Made by a program: the position numbers and the translations under genes. Positions 17,625 through 25,660 of a stretch of DNA of 64,000 bases are shown piece after piece (positions within the stretch are counted from its first letter, which is position 1; each line of letters starts with the position of its first letter). Below the pieces are notes generated by a model, which had not been told where the DNA came from, did not search any database, and saw only the letters and a list, made by a program, of their open reading frames with translations. The stretch covers positions 2,356,001 to 2,420,000 of the forward strand of contig NZ_LR593886.1 of the NCBI RefSeq assembly GCF_901538265.1. Reading direction: 5' to 3'. Origin of the DNA: Gemmata massiliana. GTDB taxonomy: Bacteria; Planctomycetota; Planctomycetia; Gemmatales; Gemmataceae.

Positions 17625-19754
17625 TTACTTCTTCGGCGCGGCCTTCAGTTGTTCGAGCGTCGCTTTCGCCGTGGCGATTTCGGCGTTGAGCGCGTCGAGT
17701 GCAGCTTTTGTGGGAGCGACCGCGGCGTTGGCGGCATCGGCCGCAGCTTTGGCGGGGGGCACTGCGTCCGCAGCGGGCTTTTGCGTGGGTGCGAGCGTCG
17801 CCACCGTCTTTTGGTTGGCGGCGACCGTTGCCGTTGCGTCGGTGTACGCCTTCGATTGAGCCGCGTGCTTGTCCGTCGCCGCTTTGAGTGCGGCGGCGGT
17901 ATCGGTTTGAGCTTTCTTCGCGACCGTCAGTTCCGCGTTCAATGCGGCGAGTGCATCGGCCTTTTTCTTTGCTTGTGCGACGAGGTCCGCGTTCGCGGGC
18001 GTTTTCGTCGAAGCGTCGGCGATGGCCTTTGCCGCGACGGTTTCCGCACTCACCACCGCTTCGAGTGCTGCAGCCTTGTTCGCCGCCGCGGTTGCGATCG
18101 GCGTCGCCTTATCGACTTCGGCCTTCGCCGCGTCCATTTGCGGCTTCGCGGCGTTCGCTGCCGCGGTGAAGTCGGTCACGGCCTTGTTTGCAGCGGCCAG
18201 ATCCGCGTTGATCTTGTTCGCGTTCGCAACAGCCGCGTTATGGGCGTCGGTCGCTTGCTTCGCCTTGAGTGCGGCCGCATCGAGCGCGGCTTGGGTCGGC
18301 TGAATCTTCGCGGTCGCCGTGGCGATGGCGGTTTCGGCCTTCTTCAGTCGTTCGGCGGCCGGGAGCGGGTTCGCGTCGAGCGTGGCGACCGCTTTCGCGT
18401 CGGCCGCGGTCCACGTCTTCACCACGCCGGACCAGTCCCCCGCGATCACGCGGGCGTTGTCGTGCGTCACCGCGACCTTCAGCCCCAGGTCCGGGAACGC
18501 CTCGAAGGTCTTCAGCGCGGTGCCGTTCTGGTCCCAGAACTTCGTGACCCGGTCGCGCCCGGTGCTGGCGAGCTTGCCGTCGTGCGTGAACTGCACGCTC
18601 GCCGCGCCACCGCCGTGCGCCCCCCAGTTCTTGATGTTCCCGCCGTTCTCCATTTCCCAGAGTTTGATCGTGGTGTCTTCGCTGCACGTCGCGAGCACGT
18701 TGGAGTCGTCGCGCCACGACACGTCCGTAATCATCGCGGTGTGCCCGCGGAGGCTGAAGTACTCGCGCCCGGTGAACGCCTCCCACACGAACGCGCCGCC
18801 GTTGCGGTCGCCGGTCGCCAGCAGCACGCCGTCCGCGCTGTACTCGACCGCGGTGACCCAGTCGGTGTGCTTCTTGATCTCGCGGATCACCTTGCCGTCG
18901 GTGGTGGAGTAAATGCGGACGAGCTTCGACGGGCTGCCGACGGCAATCTGCGTTTGGTCCGCGGAAATGTCCGCGGCGAGGATCGCGTCGTTCTCGATGC
19001 CGACCTCGATCACCTTCTCGCCGTTCTCGACCTTGTAGAGCACGGCCTTCCCGGACGCGCCTCCCTTGCCGCCCGCGACCAGGAGGAACCGAGCGTTGCG
19101 CGAGAACTTGATGCTGTTGATCTGCCCGTGCTCGAACGGGATGAACCCGATCAGCGCGCCGGTGTCGGTGTTGTACAGGATGACTTGCTTCTGCCCGCCG
19201 ATGGCGACGAGAGGTGCCCACGGGCTGGTCGCCATCGCGAGGACGGCTCCCGGTCGGCGCGCGGTCACCACCGGGTCGAGCTTCAGTTTGCCAACGGCCG
19301 GCATCGGCGGCGGGCCTTCCGGCCGGCCCTTCACGATGGACTTCAGCCCGATATCCGCAGTGGGCTTGGGCATCACGGCCGTTTTGCTCCCGGCGTTCTC
19401 GCGCGCGCCTTGCTCCACCCACAACTTGATGACTGCGAGTTGCGCGTCGGGCATTTTGTTCCCGTTGGGCGGCATCTTCGGTTCTTCGATGTGCGCGGAG
19501 AGCGTGTAGACGCGCGACTTCGTCGGGTCGCCCGCCTTCACCGCGGCGCCGGACGAGCCGCCCTTTTGCAGCGCGGCAAAGGTGGCGAGGTTGAGGTCGC
19601 CCTTCTGCTTGTCGTTGCCGTGGCAGTTCACGCAGTGTTGCTTGATGATGGGCAACACGTCGTCGTCGAAGGTCGGGTTCTTCGCGTCCGCGAGGACGCG
19701 GGCGCCGCCCGCAAGGACCGCGACCACGGAACAGAGGAAAGCCAGTTGCCGCAT
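17625..19754 (-). CDS. Planctomycete cytochrome C / WD40 protein with Ala-rich coiled tail
   Basis: About 710 residues. A signal peptide is followed by a single c-type haem motif CVNCH and the planctomycete cytochrome pattern (DDDVLPIIKQHC, LNLATFAAL, PPNGNKMPDAQLAVIKLWVEQGA). Residues about 165-470 form WD40 repeats (SPWAPLVAIGGQKQVILYN, HTDWVTAVEYSADG, HTAMITDVSWRDDSNVLATCSEDTTIKLWE). The last 230 or so residues are Ala/Lys-rich and predicted helical or coiled. It is probably an exported haem protein; electron partner unknown. ATG at 19754 (MRQLAFLC) is preferred because GAGG lies nine bases upstream of it; an in-frame ATG at 19769 gives five more residues. Confidence 0.88.
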   Translation of the reverse strand: MRQLAFLCSVVAVLAGGARVLADAKNPTFDDDVLPIIKQHCVNCHGNDKQKGDLNLATFAALQKGGSSGAAVKAGDPTKSRVYTLSAHIEEPKMPPNGNKMPDAQLAVIKLWVEQGARENAGSKTAVMPKPTADIGLKSIVKGRPEGPPPMPAVGKLKLDPVVTARRPGAVLAMATSPWAPLVAIGGQKQVILYNTDTGALIGFIPFEHGQINSIKFSRNARFLLVAGGKGGASGKAVLYKVENGEKVIEVGIENDAILAADISADQTQIAVGSPSKLVRIYSTTDGKVIREIKKHTDWVTAVEYSADGVLLATGDRNGGAFVWEAFTGREYFSLRGHTAMITDVSWRDDSNVLATCSEDTTIKLWEMENGGNIKNWGAHGGGAASVQFTHDGKLASTGRDRVTKFWDQNGTALKTFEAFPDLGLKVAVTHDNARVIAGDWSGVVKTWTAADAKAVATLDANPLPAAERLKKAETAIATATAKIQPTQAALDAAALKAKQATDAHNAAVANANKINADLAAANKAVTDFTAAANAAKPQMDAAKAEVDKATPIATAAANKAAALEAVVSAETVAAKAIADASTKTPANADLVAQAKKKADALAALNAELTVAKKAQTDTAAALKAATDKHAAQSKAYTDATATVAANQKTVATLAPTQKPAADAVPPAKAAADAANAAVAPTKAALDALNAEIATAKATLEQLKAAPKK

Positions 19755-19776
19755 ATCAAGAAGCCTCATCGGTCGC

Positions 19777-20052
19777 CTAGCGTGCTCGCACCTTGATTAA
19801 TTCCACGCGGAGCCCGGCGGCCTCGGCAGGTCGGACGATCTCCGCTTCTGCCTGCCACCGGGGCATCACATCGAACTGCCACCGATCCGAATCACCGACA
19901 CGTTCGCGGATCTCGGTTAACCCCAGGTTGATAAACCCGGGAAGGGTACGCTGTAGCACCTTTAACTCTTGCCACGTGGCCCGCGGACCTTGCCAGAGGA
20001 AGATCACGCGGACGTCGTCAAACTCGGGCGAGAAGGGGCTGACAGATACCAC
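19777..20052 (-). CDS. Small hypothetical protein
   Basis: 91 residues from a GTG start. It has no recognised domain, signal peptide or membrane segment. It fits tightly between two same-strand genes (10 bases after the DUF1549/DUF1553 stop, 7 before the upstream ATG of the cytochrome-WD40 gene), and no competing frame fits better, which supports it as real. The composition is mixed, with two tryptophan-containing segments (FLWQGPRATWQELKVL, DRWQFDVMPRWQAEAE). Function unknown. Confidence 0.65.
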   Translation of the reverse strand: MVSVSPFSPEFDDVRVIFLWQGPRATWQELKVLQRTLPGFINLGLTEIRERVGDSDRWQFDVMPRWQAEAEIVRPAEAAGLRVELIKVRAR

Positions 20053-20062
20053 GGCCTGCCAC

Positions 20063-22474
20063 CTAGTGGTTGAACATGAACTCGCGCGAGTTCATCACGG
20101 CCCAGAACACGTCTTCGAGCGCCTGCTTCTTGTCCTTCGCGGCGTCCACGATGGCGGTGAGGTTCTTCAGCTCTTCCGGCTTGGGGGCGCGCGTGAGACA
20201 GCGGACGTAAATCTGCTCGATGATCTGCGCCGGGGACTTCTTCTCCTGGAGCATCTTGCCCACCAGATTGCCCTGCGCGATCTTCGGCTCCACGGTTTCG
20301 CCGTTCAGCAGGTGGAGGCTCTGCGAGAGCGTCGGTTCGAGCCGTACTTCGCACGAGCAGACCGTTTCGCGAGTGGGGCGGCCGAAGGTCGTGAGGAAGT
20401 ACGTGCTCACGCCGCCGTCCGCGATCTGTACAGCTCGCGCCCCCAGGGGCAACCCCTGGAACTTGTTCTTCGTGTCCGTCACCTGCGTGATGACGTCGAG
20501 CATTGTCTCGGCCCGGATTCTGCGAACCGGCCCGCGCGCGAAGTTCCGCGTATCGCTCTCGTTGGTCTTCGTAGCTTGCGTGCTGCGCTGGTAGGTCTGC
20601 GACGTGCAGATGTCGCGCACGAGCTTCTTGAAGTCGTACTTGTACTCGGTGAACTTCTTGCCCAGCGTGTCGAGCAGCTCCTGGTTGCTCGCCGGGTTCG
20701 AGATGCGCACGTCGTCCACTTCGTTCACGATGCCCTGACCGAAGAAGTGGTTCCACACGACGTTCGAGAGGTTCTTGGCGAAGTACGGGTTGTCCGCGCT
20801 CGCGAGCCAGTTGGCCAGTACCGTGCGGCGGTCCTTGCCGTTCACGTCGGGGGCCGCGCCGCCGAGGAACTTGGACGGCATCGGGCGCCCGCGCACCGGG
20901 TGGTTCACCTCGCCGCCGCCGCTGTTGAACACGACCAGCTCGCGGGCATCGTCCGTGCCCTTGCGCCCGATCTGCGTGAAGAAGCTCGCGAGCCCGTAGT
21001 AGTCGTCCATCGTCCAGCGGTCGAACGGGTGGTTGTGGCACTGGGCACACTGAATGCGCATGCCCATGAACACCTGGGCGACGTTCTCCGTCACCTTCAG
21101 CACGTCGCGCTCGAGCTGGTAGTAGTTGGTCACGGGGTTCTTGAACGTGCCACCGTTGGCCCCGAGCAGCTCCTTCACCCACACGTCCGTGGGCACGTTC
21201 TTCGCGATCTTCTCCTGGAGCCAGCCGTAGTACAGGAGCATCGCCTTGTAGCTGACCTCGTTCGACGAGCGGATCTGGAGCAGTTCCGCCCACTTGAGCA
21301 CCCACAGCTCCGCGAACTCCTTGCGGTCGAGTAACTCGTCGACGAGCAAGTCGCGCTTGTTCGGCAGCGCGGACACCATGAACCGGGCGTACTCTTCGGG
21401 CGTCGGCAGCCCGCCGATGATGTCCAGGTACACGCGGCGCACGAACGTCGCGTCGTCGCACACGCCGGACGGTTCGATGCGGAGTTTCTTCAGCTTGTTG
21501 TGAACGAGCGTGTCGATGTAGTTCGTTTCGGGCGCGTTGGGCCACGCGAACTTCAGATCCTTCGGCAGCGTGATGAACGGCACGCCGATGGTGAACGTGT
21601 AGAACCGGGCCATCACGAACGCTTCGCCGCGCTCGCCCGCGGTCACGGCGCCAGAGTCGTCGATCTTCGCGGCCGTGTCGTTGTTAGTGAGGAAGAGCGC
21701 GAGGTTCGTTACGTCGCGGTCGGTACCGTCCGAATACTTCGCCCGGACCACGATGCGCTGTTTCTCGCCCTTGCCGTCGAGCACCGCGCTCGGGGGAAAC
21801 ACTTCCATGCTCACCGGCAGCGCGATTGTGGGTGCGTCCATCGGGGCGTCGGCTTCGAGCCAGCGCGTGATCGTCTGGTAGTACTCGTCTCCCTCTTTGA
21901 TCTTCCCGCCGCCAGTGTGGGCGACCTTGCCCGTCGCTTTTTCGAGCAGCGTGCTCTCGACCGGGAGCGCGAGATTGATGCGCCGGCCGTTGAGTTCGCG
22001 CGTGAGCCGGAAGTGGTCGCCCTCGGGGTCGAAGCCGAACAGCGACAGCCGGAACCCGTCCTTCCCGCGTGCGGCCCCGTGGCACCCGCCGGTGTTGCAC
22101 CCGGCGCGCATGAACACGGGCATCACGTCCTGCTTGAAGGAGATCGCTCGGTCCTCTTTTGCCCGCGTGACCTTCACGGGCACTTTGACCGTTTGCCCGC
22201 TGAACGCGACCGCCATTTCCGTGGCCCCGTCCGCGACGGGCAGGACGTGGAACTTGTCGAGTTTCACGAGCGCGGGGTTCGCGAACGTGACCTGTGCCTG
22301 GGCGGTGACGTCCCGCGTGATGCCGTCGGGCTGCGTGAGTTGCACCACGAACGATTGCCGGTCGCGGCTCGTTTCGAGGTTGATGTCGGGCGGGTAAACG
22401 GCGATCGTTTGGGCGAACGATTCACCGCCGAACGCGCAGAGGGTACAGAGCGAAAGCAGGTGAGCAAGGCGCAT
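20063..22474 (-). CDS. DUF1549/DUF1553 planctomycete cytochrome-type protein
   Basis: About 803 residues. A signal peptide (MRLAHLLSLCTLCAFGGESFA) is followed by Ig-like (Big2) beta segments, a cytochrome-like motif MRAGCNTGGCHG with CxxxCH spacing, a second Ig-like region, then DUF1549 (NYIDTLVHNKL, RRVYLDIIGGLPTPEE, WAELLQIRSS, CAQCHNHPFDRW with a CxxCH haem motif) and DUF1553 (LANWLASADNPYFAKNLSNVVWNHFFGQGI, ending AVMNSREFMFNH). These proteins are typical of planctomycetes and usually accompany DUF1501 genes; their reaction is unknown. The ATG at 22474 has GAGG nine bases upstream; ATG 22489 is the alternative. Confidence 0.9.
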   Translation of the reverse strand: MRLAHLLSLCTLCAFGGESFAQTIAVYPPDINLETSRDRQSFVVQLTQPDGITRDVTAQAQVTFANPALVKLDKFHVLPVADGATEMAVAFSGQTVKVPVKVTRAKEDRAISFKQDVMPVFMRAGCNTGGCHGAARGKDGFRLSLFGFDPEGDHFRLTRELNGRRINLALPVESTLLEKATGKVAHTGGGKIKEGDEYYQTITRWLEADAPMDAPTIALPVSMEVFPPSAVLDGKGEKQRIVVRAKYSDGTDRDVTNLALFLTNNDTAAKIDDSGAVTAGERGEAFVMARFYTFTIGVPFITLPKDLKFAWPNAPETNYIDTLVHNKLKKLRIEPSGVCDDATFVRRVYLDIIGGLPTPEEYARFMVSALPNKRDLLVDELLDRKEFAELWVLKWAELLQIRSSNEVSYKAMLLYYGWLQEKIAKNVPTDVWVKELLGANGGTFKNPVTNYYQLERDVLKVTENVAQVFMGMRIQCAQCHNHPFDRWTMDDYYGLASFFTQIGRKGTDDARELVVFNSGGGEVNHPVRGRPMPSKFLGGAAPDVNGKDRRTVLANWLASADNPYFAKNLSNVVWNHFFGQGIVNEVDDVRISNPASNQELLDTLGKKFTEYKYDFKKLVRDICTSQTYQRSTQATKTNESDTRNFARGPVRRIRAETMLDVITQVTDTKNKFQGLPLGARAVQIADGGVSTYFLTTFGRPTRETVCSCEVRLEPTLSQSLHLLNGETVEPKIAQGNLVGKMLQEKKSPAQIIEQIYVRCLTRAPKPEELKNLTAIVDAAKDKKQALEDVFWAVMNSREFMFNH

Positions 22475-22505
22475 GTCAGAAAGCCTCATGCGGTGGGGCG
22501 TGTCT

Positions 22506-22796
22506 TCAGTTCTTGGGCAGGCGGTTCTTCCAGTAACCCGGTCTTCGGGCGTTGTGCGCGAAGGCCACAACGCGGATCTCGTCTGCGGTTTCGGCGTAAA
22601 CAATCGAGTACGGTATGCGGCCGGTCAGGATGTACCGCCGAAACCGCGAGCGGCCGATCCGAGTCGCAATCATGGGATTGGCCCCGATTGCGGCGAGGGC
22701 GCGGTCAATTGCTGTTCGGAGCCGGCCCGCGTTTCGCGAGATCGCGAGTGCGTTAGCGATTTCGTTTTGCGCCTCGGGAACGATGACCGGAGTCAC
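22506..22796 (-). CDS. RelE/ParE-type toxin
   Basis: 96 residues. The N-terminal helices (PEAQNEIANALAISRNAGRLRTAIDRALAAI) and beta segments RRYILTGRIPYSIVYAETADEIRVVAFAHNARRPGYWKNRL match the RelE/ParE toxin superfamily, in the ParE-like subgroup ending H.RRRPGYW. Depending on the subgroup such toxins cleave ribosome-bound mRNA or poison gyrase; which one applies cannot be told from sequence alone. It overlaps the upstream antitoxin gene by four bases, so translation is probably coupled. Confidence 0.88.
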   Translation of the reverse strand: MTPVIVPEAQNEIANALAISRNAGRLRTAIDRALAAIGANPMIATRIGRSRFRRYILTGRIPYSIVYAETADEIRVVAFAHNARRPGYWKNRLPKN

Positions 22797-23053
22797 CCGT
22801 ACTTCTCCTTCATGCGCTTCATGAACTCGTCCGCGGGGACGGCTTCCGATTTACCGGAGTCCAGGTCCGCGATTCGGCGATTTCCCTCTTCTATCCAAAC
22901 CGCTTCCCACTCTTCCGGGGCGAGATTCTCTTCGCCGCCCTCGTCGTTCTCGTGGTCACTGTCGAGTGCGTCGATGTACTCGGCCACCTCTGCTCGCTCC
23001 TCGGCGGTCAGCGCGGCCAGTAGCGGTTTCAGCTTTTCGGTGGCTTCGCTCAT
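22793..23053 (-). CDS. Addiction-module antitoxin
   Basis: 86 residues, acidic. The N-terminal part (KLKPLLAALTAEERAEVAEYIDALDS) and the central PEEWEAVWIEEGNRRIADLDSGKSEAVPADEFM match the family of short addiction-module components (TIGR02574-like) found with ParE-type toxins: the C-terminal half is the expected toxin-wrapping segment. It lies first in the pair, as usual, with a TGA/ATG overlap into the toxin gene. It probably autoregulates its promoter, but no operator is evident in the 38 bases upstream. Confidence 0.85.
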   Translation of the reverse strand: MSEATEKLKPLLAALTAEERAEVAEYIDALDSDHENDEGGEENLAPEEWEAVWIEEGNRRIADLDSGKSEAVPADEFMKRMKEKYG

Positions 23054-23091
23054 GGCTTCTCCGTGTCGAGTGGGCGTCGCGCCTCATCTTA

Positions 23092-25584
23092 TCACGGCTT
23101 TTTCGGTTCTTCTTTCTTGGGCGGTGGTTGCGTTCCGCCGGCCGCGGCCTTCTCGCGCTCCTCGGCTTCCTTGCGGAGCTGTTCGAGGCGCGTGAGGCGC
23201 TTTTCGGGTGTCGCCGGGGTCGGAGTGGGCGGCTTCGGTGTCATCGGGGTTGGTTGCGGTGTCGGAGTGGCCGCGACCTTTGGCGGGAGCGGGGCGTCGA
23301 TGCGGAGCTGCGTACCGCCGGTGTTCCCCGTAATGAGTTCGCCGCCCTTATCGATCACCACCTGTGCGAAGACGTTGTGCTGACCGATGGGGCTGGTCTT
23401 GTCCGCGACGATCGGGAACGCGATCTCCTTCGTGTCCTTCGTTACTTCCAGAACCTGAGTCGTGACCTTGGCCGGGAGACCGTAGACCGTCACCTTCGCC
23501 TTACCCTCGAACGGCCGCGTCACTGCAACCTTGCAGAACAGTTGCGTTTGCCCACCCTGTTCCACGGCCGGGCGCTCCATCGCGAGTGTGACGACCGGAG
23601 CCGCGATTTCGAGTGAGAACAGTTGGCTCGACACCCAGACCGGGCCTTTGCCCGCGTCTGCCACCGCGTGAACCGCGGTCTTCCACTTGCGGGCGCCCGC
23701 GTCCGGGGCCGCATTCATCGGCAGTACGGTTTCCGTTTGGCCCTCGGGGATCACCGCGGAGCCCTGGATACCCATGCCCGGCGGGGTCCACAGTGGGAAC
23801 ACAGTGATCGCGCCCTTAAAACCTTCCGCGCGCTTGGCGACGACGCGGAGGTTGAACGAGCCGTTCTGCACGAGCGGCACTTTTGGTTCGATCACCTCGA
23901 TCGAGTACGGTGCGACCTCACCGACCGCGACCGCGGTGCGGTTGATTTCGTGCCGCGCGTACACGGTCTGGTTCGGCGGGCCGAGAACGAGCGCCGCGTC
24001 GAGCGACAATTTGTACGGCGCCTTCACGTTGGGGTCGGGGTGGACCGCGGTGATCGCCGCGAGGTGACCCGCGATCTGCGCGTCCGGTTTGGCGTCGAGC
24101 ACCACGGGGATGACGTTCAGCCCGGCTTCCATTTGCTCCGCGGTCAGCGTGACACCCGCGGGGAGCTTATCCAACCCGATGTTGAGCGGGCCGCCGAAGT
24201 CGGCGCGGTTCGCGATCACGAGCACCGCGTTCCGCCCGCCTTTCGGCACGGTAATCGTCTGGCGGTCCTGGTTCGCGGGGTTGTTGCCGTCAGCTTTGGG
24301 GATAGTGGTGCTGATCGCAGCCGCGACCGGTGTCAGTTCGATGCGGTAGAAGTAGTCCGCGCCGCCCTTTTTCAAGTGGTCGTGAACCCAGAGTGTGTAG
24401 TCGCCGTCGGCCGGGATCGTGATGCGGAAATAACTGTCCGGGGTGCCGTTGTCGTCGTTGGCGGCGATCACGCCACCGGTCGCGTTGCCGAAGTAGAGCA
24501 CCGAATCGAGGGGCGAGCCGAGTTGCCGGGCGAAGCACCGGGCGTCGAACACCTGCCCCTTCTTCGCCGTGAACTTGAAGTAGTCGACTTCGTTCGGTGC
24601 GCTCACGACGCCGTTGAACGCACCTGGCGCTGTGCCAGGACTGGCGGTCGCAGGGGTGCCGTTGTTCGGTGTTTCGATCGCGTTGGGCAGGTTCGCGATG
24701 CGGAACTTGAAGCCGGTTGGGTGAATGCCCTCGGGCGTCTGGCAGTGTAACCGCCACTGGTCGTCCGGGTTCGTCGGGAGCTTGACCTTTTGCTTGATCG
24801 GTCCGGACGGATCGCCGAGGAACGTGACTTCCAGTTCTTCGCCCGGTTTGCCGCCGGCGGGCACTACAGCCGTCGGGCGCGGGAAGTTACCGATGTGCAA
24901 ACGGTACTGGCACGCCCCGTTGCCGCCGTAGGCGCTCTCGCGGATCTGGACGATGTACTTGCCGTCGGCCGGGATCACGACCGAGCACCCGCCGTCCTGC
25001 GCGCTGAGCGCGGAATCGTCGCCGGTCGCGAGTTCAAATCGTTTTGCGTCGAGGATCGCGACGTAGGGGTCGAAGAACGTGACGCCCAGGCGCATGCCTT
25101 CCACTTCGACCGAGAGGCGCTGGCCCTTCTTGCAGTCGACAACGAAGTAGTCCTGGTCTTCCGCTTGCACGACGCCGTGAACGGTCACGTTCAGCGGGAT
25201 CGGTTGCGGTTTGTCGAAATCGTTGTTCGGCTCGACCTCTTCCACGACTGGAAGAGCCCCGACCCAGAACGTCCGCACTTCCGAGATGCCCGAGGCGGTC
25301 CGAACGCGGAAGGCGTGCTCGCCGAGGGGACAGTCTGGCGCGATCGTGACTGTGGTCTTCAGCGTCGCGTCGTTGACGACTTCGAGCTTCTTGACCGTGA
25401 TGCCGGGGTAGTAGACGAGCACCTCCTGCGCGTCCGCGAGGCGCCCGCCGGAGAACGTGAGCACGGCTTCGGTGCCGCGCTGGGCGCCGCGCGGCTGAAT
25501 AGCTCCGAGTGACGGAGAAGCGGCAAACGTTTCACCGCAGAGAGCGCAGAGAACGCAGAGGGAAAGCACGAGCCGAAGAAACAT
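23092..25584 (-). CDS. Secreted pre-peptidase C-terminal (PPC) domain protein
   Basis: 830 residues. The signal peptide MFLRLVLSLCVLCALCGETFA is cysteine-rich and is encoded by a dispersed repeat (see 25529-25641). An Ig/TIG-like domain follows (GAIQPRGAQRGTEAVLTFSGGRL), then two PPC-type beta domains: EVEPNNDFDKPQPIPLNVTVHGVVQAEDQDYFVVDCKKGQRLSVEV and TASPGTAPGAFNGVVSAPNEVDYFKFTAKKGQVF. Further beta domains run to about 770, and the last 60 residues are Pro/Thr/Lys/Glu-rich. No protease domain is present, so it is probably a binding or scaffold protein outside the cytoplasm. Shine-Dalgarno AGGAG (25593-25597) supports the start. Confidence 0.87.
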   Translation of the reverse strand: MFLRLVLSLCVLCALCGETFAASPSLGAIQPRGAQRGTEAVLTFSGGRLADAQEVLVYYPGITVKKLEVVNDATLKTTVTIAPDCPLGEHAFRVRTASGISEVRTFWVGALPVVEEVEPNNDFDKPQPIPLNVTVHGVVQAEDQDYFVVDCKKGQRLSVEVEGMRLGVTFFDPYVAILDAKRFELATGDDSALSAQDGGCSVVIPADGKYIVQIRESAYGGNGACQYRLHIGNFPRPTAVVPAGGKPGEELEVTFLGDPSGPIKQKVKLPTNPDDQWRLHCQTPEGIHPTGFKFRIANLPNAIETPNNGTPATASPGTAPGAFNGVVSAPNEVDYFKFTAKKGQVFDARCFARQLGSPLDSVLYFGNATGGVIAANDDNGTPDSYFRITIPADGDYTLWVHDHLKKGGADYFYRIELTPVAAAISTTIPKADGNNPANQDRQTITVPKGGRNAVLVIANRADFGGPLNIGLDKLPAGVTLTAEQMEAGLNVIPVVLDAKPDAQIAGHLAAITAVHPDPNVKAPYKLSLDAALVLGPPNQTVYARHEINRTAVAVGEVAPYSIEVIEPKVPLVQNGSFNLRVVAKRAEGFKGAITVFPLWTPPGMGIQGSAVIPEGQTETVLPMNAAPDAGARKWKTAVHAVADAGKGPVWVSSQLFSLEIAAPVVTLAMERPAVEQGGQTQLFCKVAVTRPFEGKAKVTVYGLPAKVTTQVLEVTKDTKEIAFPIVADKTSPIGQHNVFAQVVIDKGGELITGNTGGTQLRIDAPLPPKVAATPTPQPTPMTPKPPTPTPATPEKRLTRLEQLRKEAEEREKAAAGGTQPPPKKEEPKKP

Positions 25585-25641
25585 GGTGTGAACTCCTGAT
25601 TCCGGTCTTTCTCTGCGCCCTTTGCGCCCTCTGCGGTGAAC
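25529..25641. repeat. Inverted repeat enclosing the start of the PPC-protein gene
   Basis: The left arm 25529-25566 (GTTTCACCGCAGAGAGCGCA...) lies inside the gene and encodes the signal peptide residues LCVLCALCGET. The right arm 25607-25641 (...GCGCCCTCTGCGGTGAAC) is upstream. The 40-base spacer (25567-25606) holds the start codon (25582-25584) and its Shine-Dalgarno. In mRNA the arms would pair around the start site, which could limit translation. The same family occurs at 7897-7993, and a degenerate form encodes SLCTLCAFGGESFA near 22430-22455. Confidence 0.8.
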
Positions 25642-25660
25642 ACCCTTCCTTAACCCGGCC

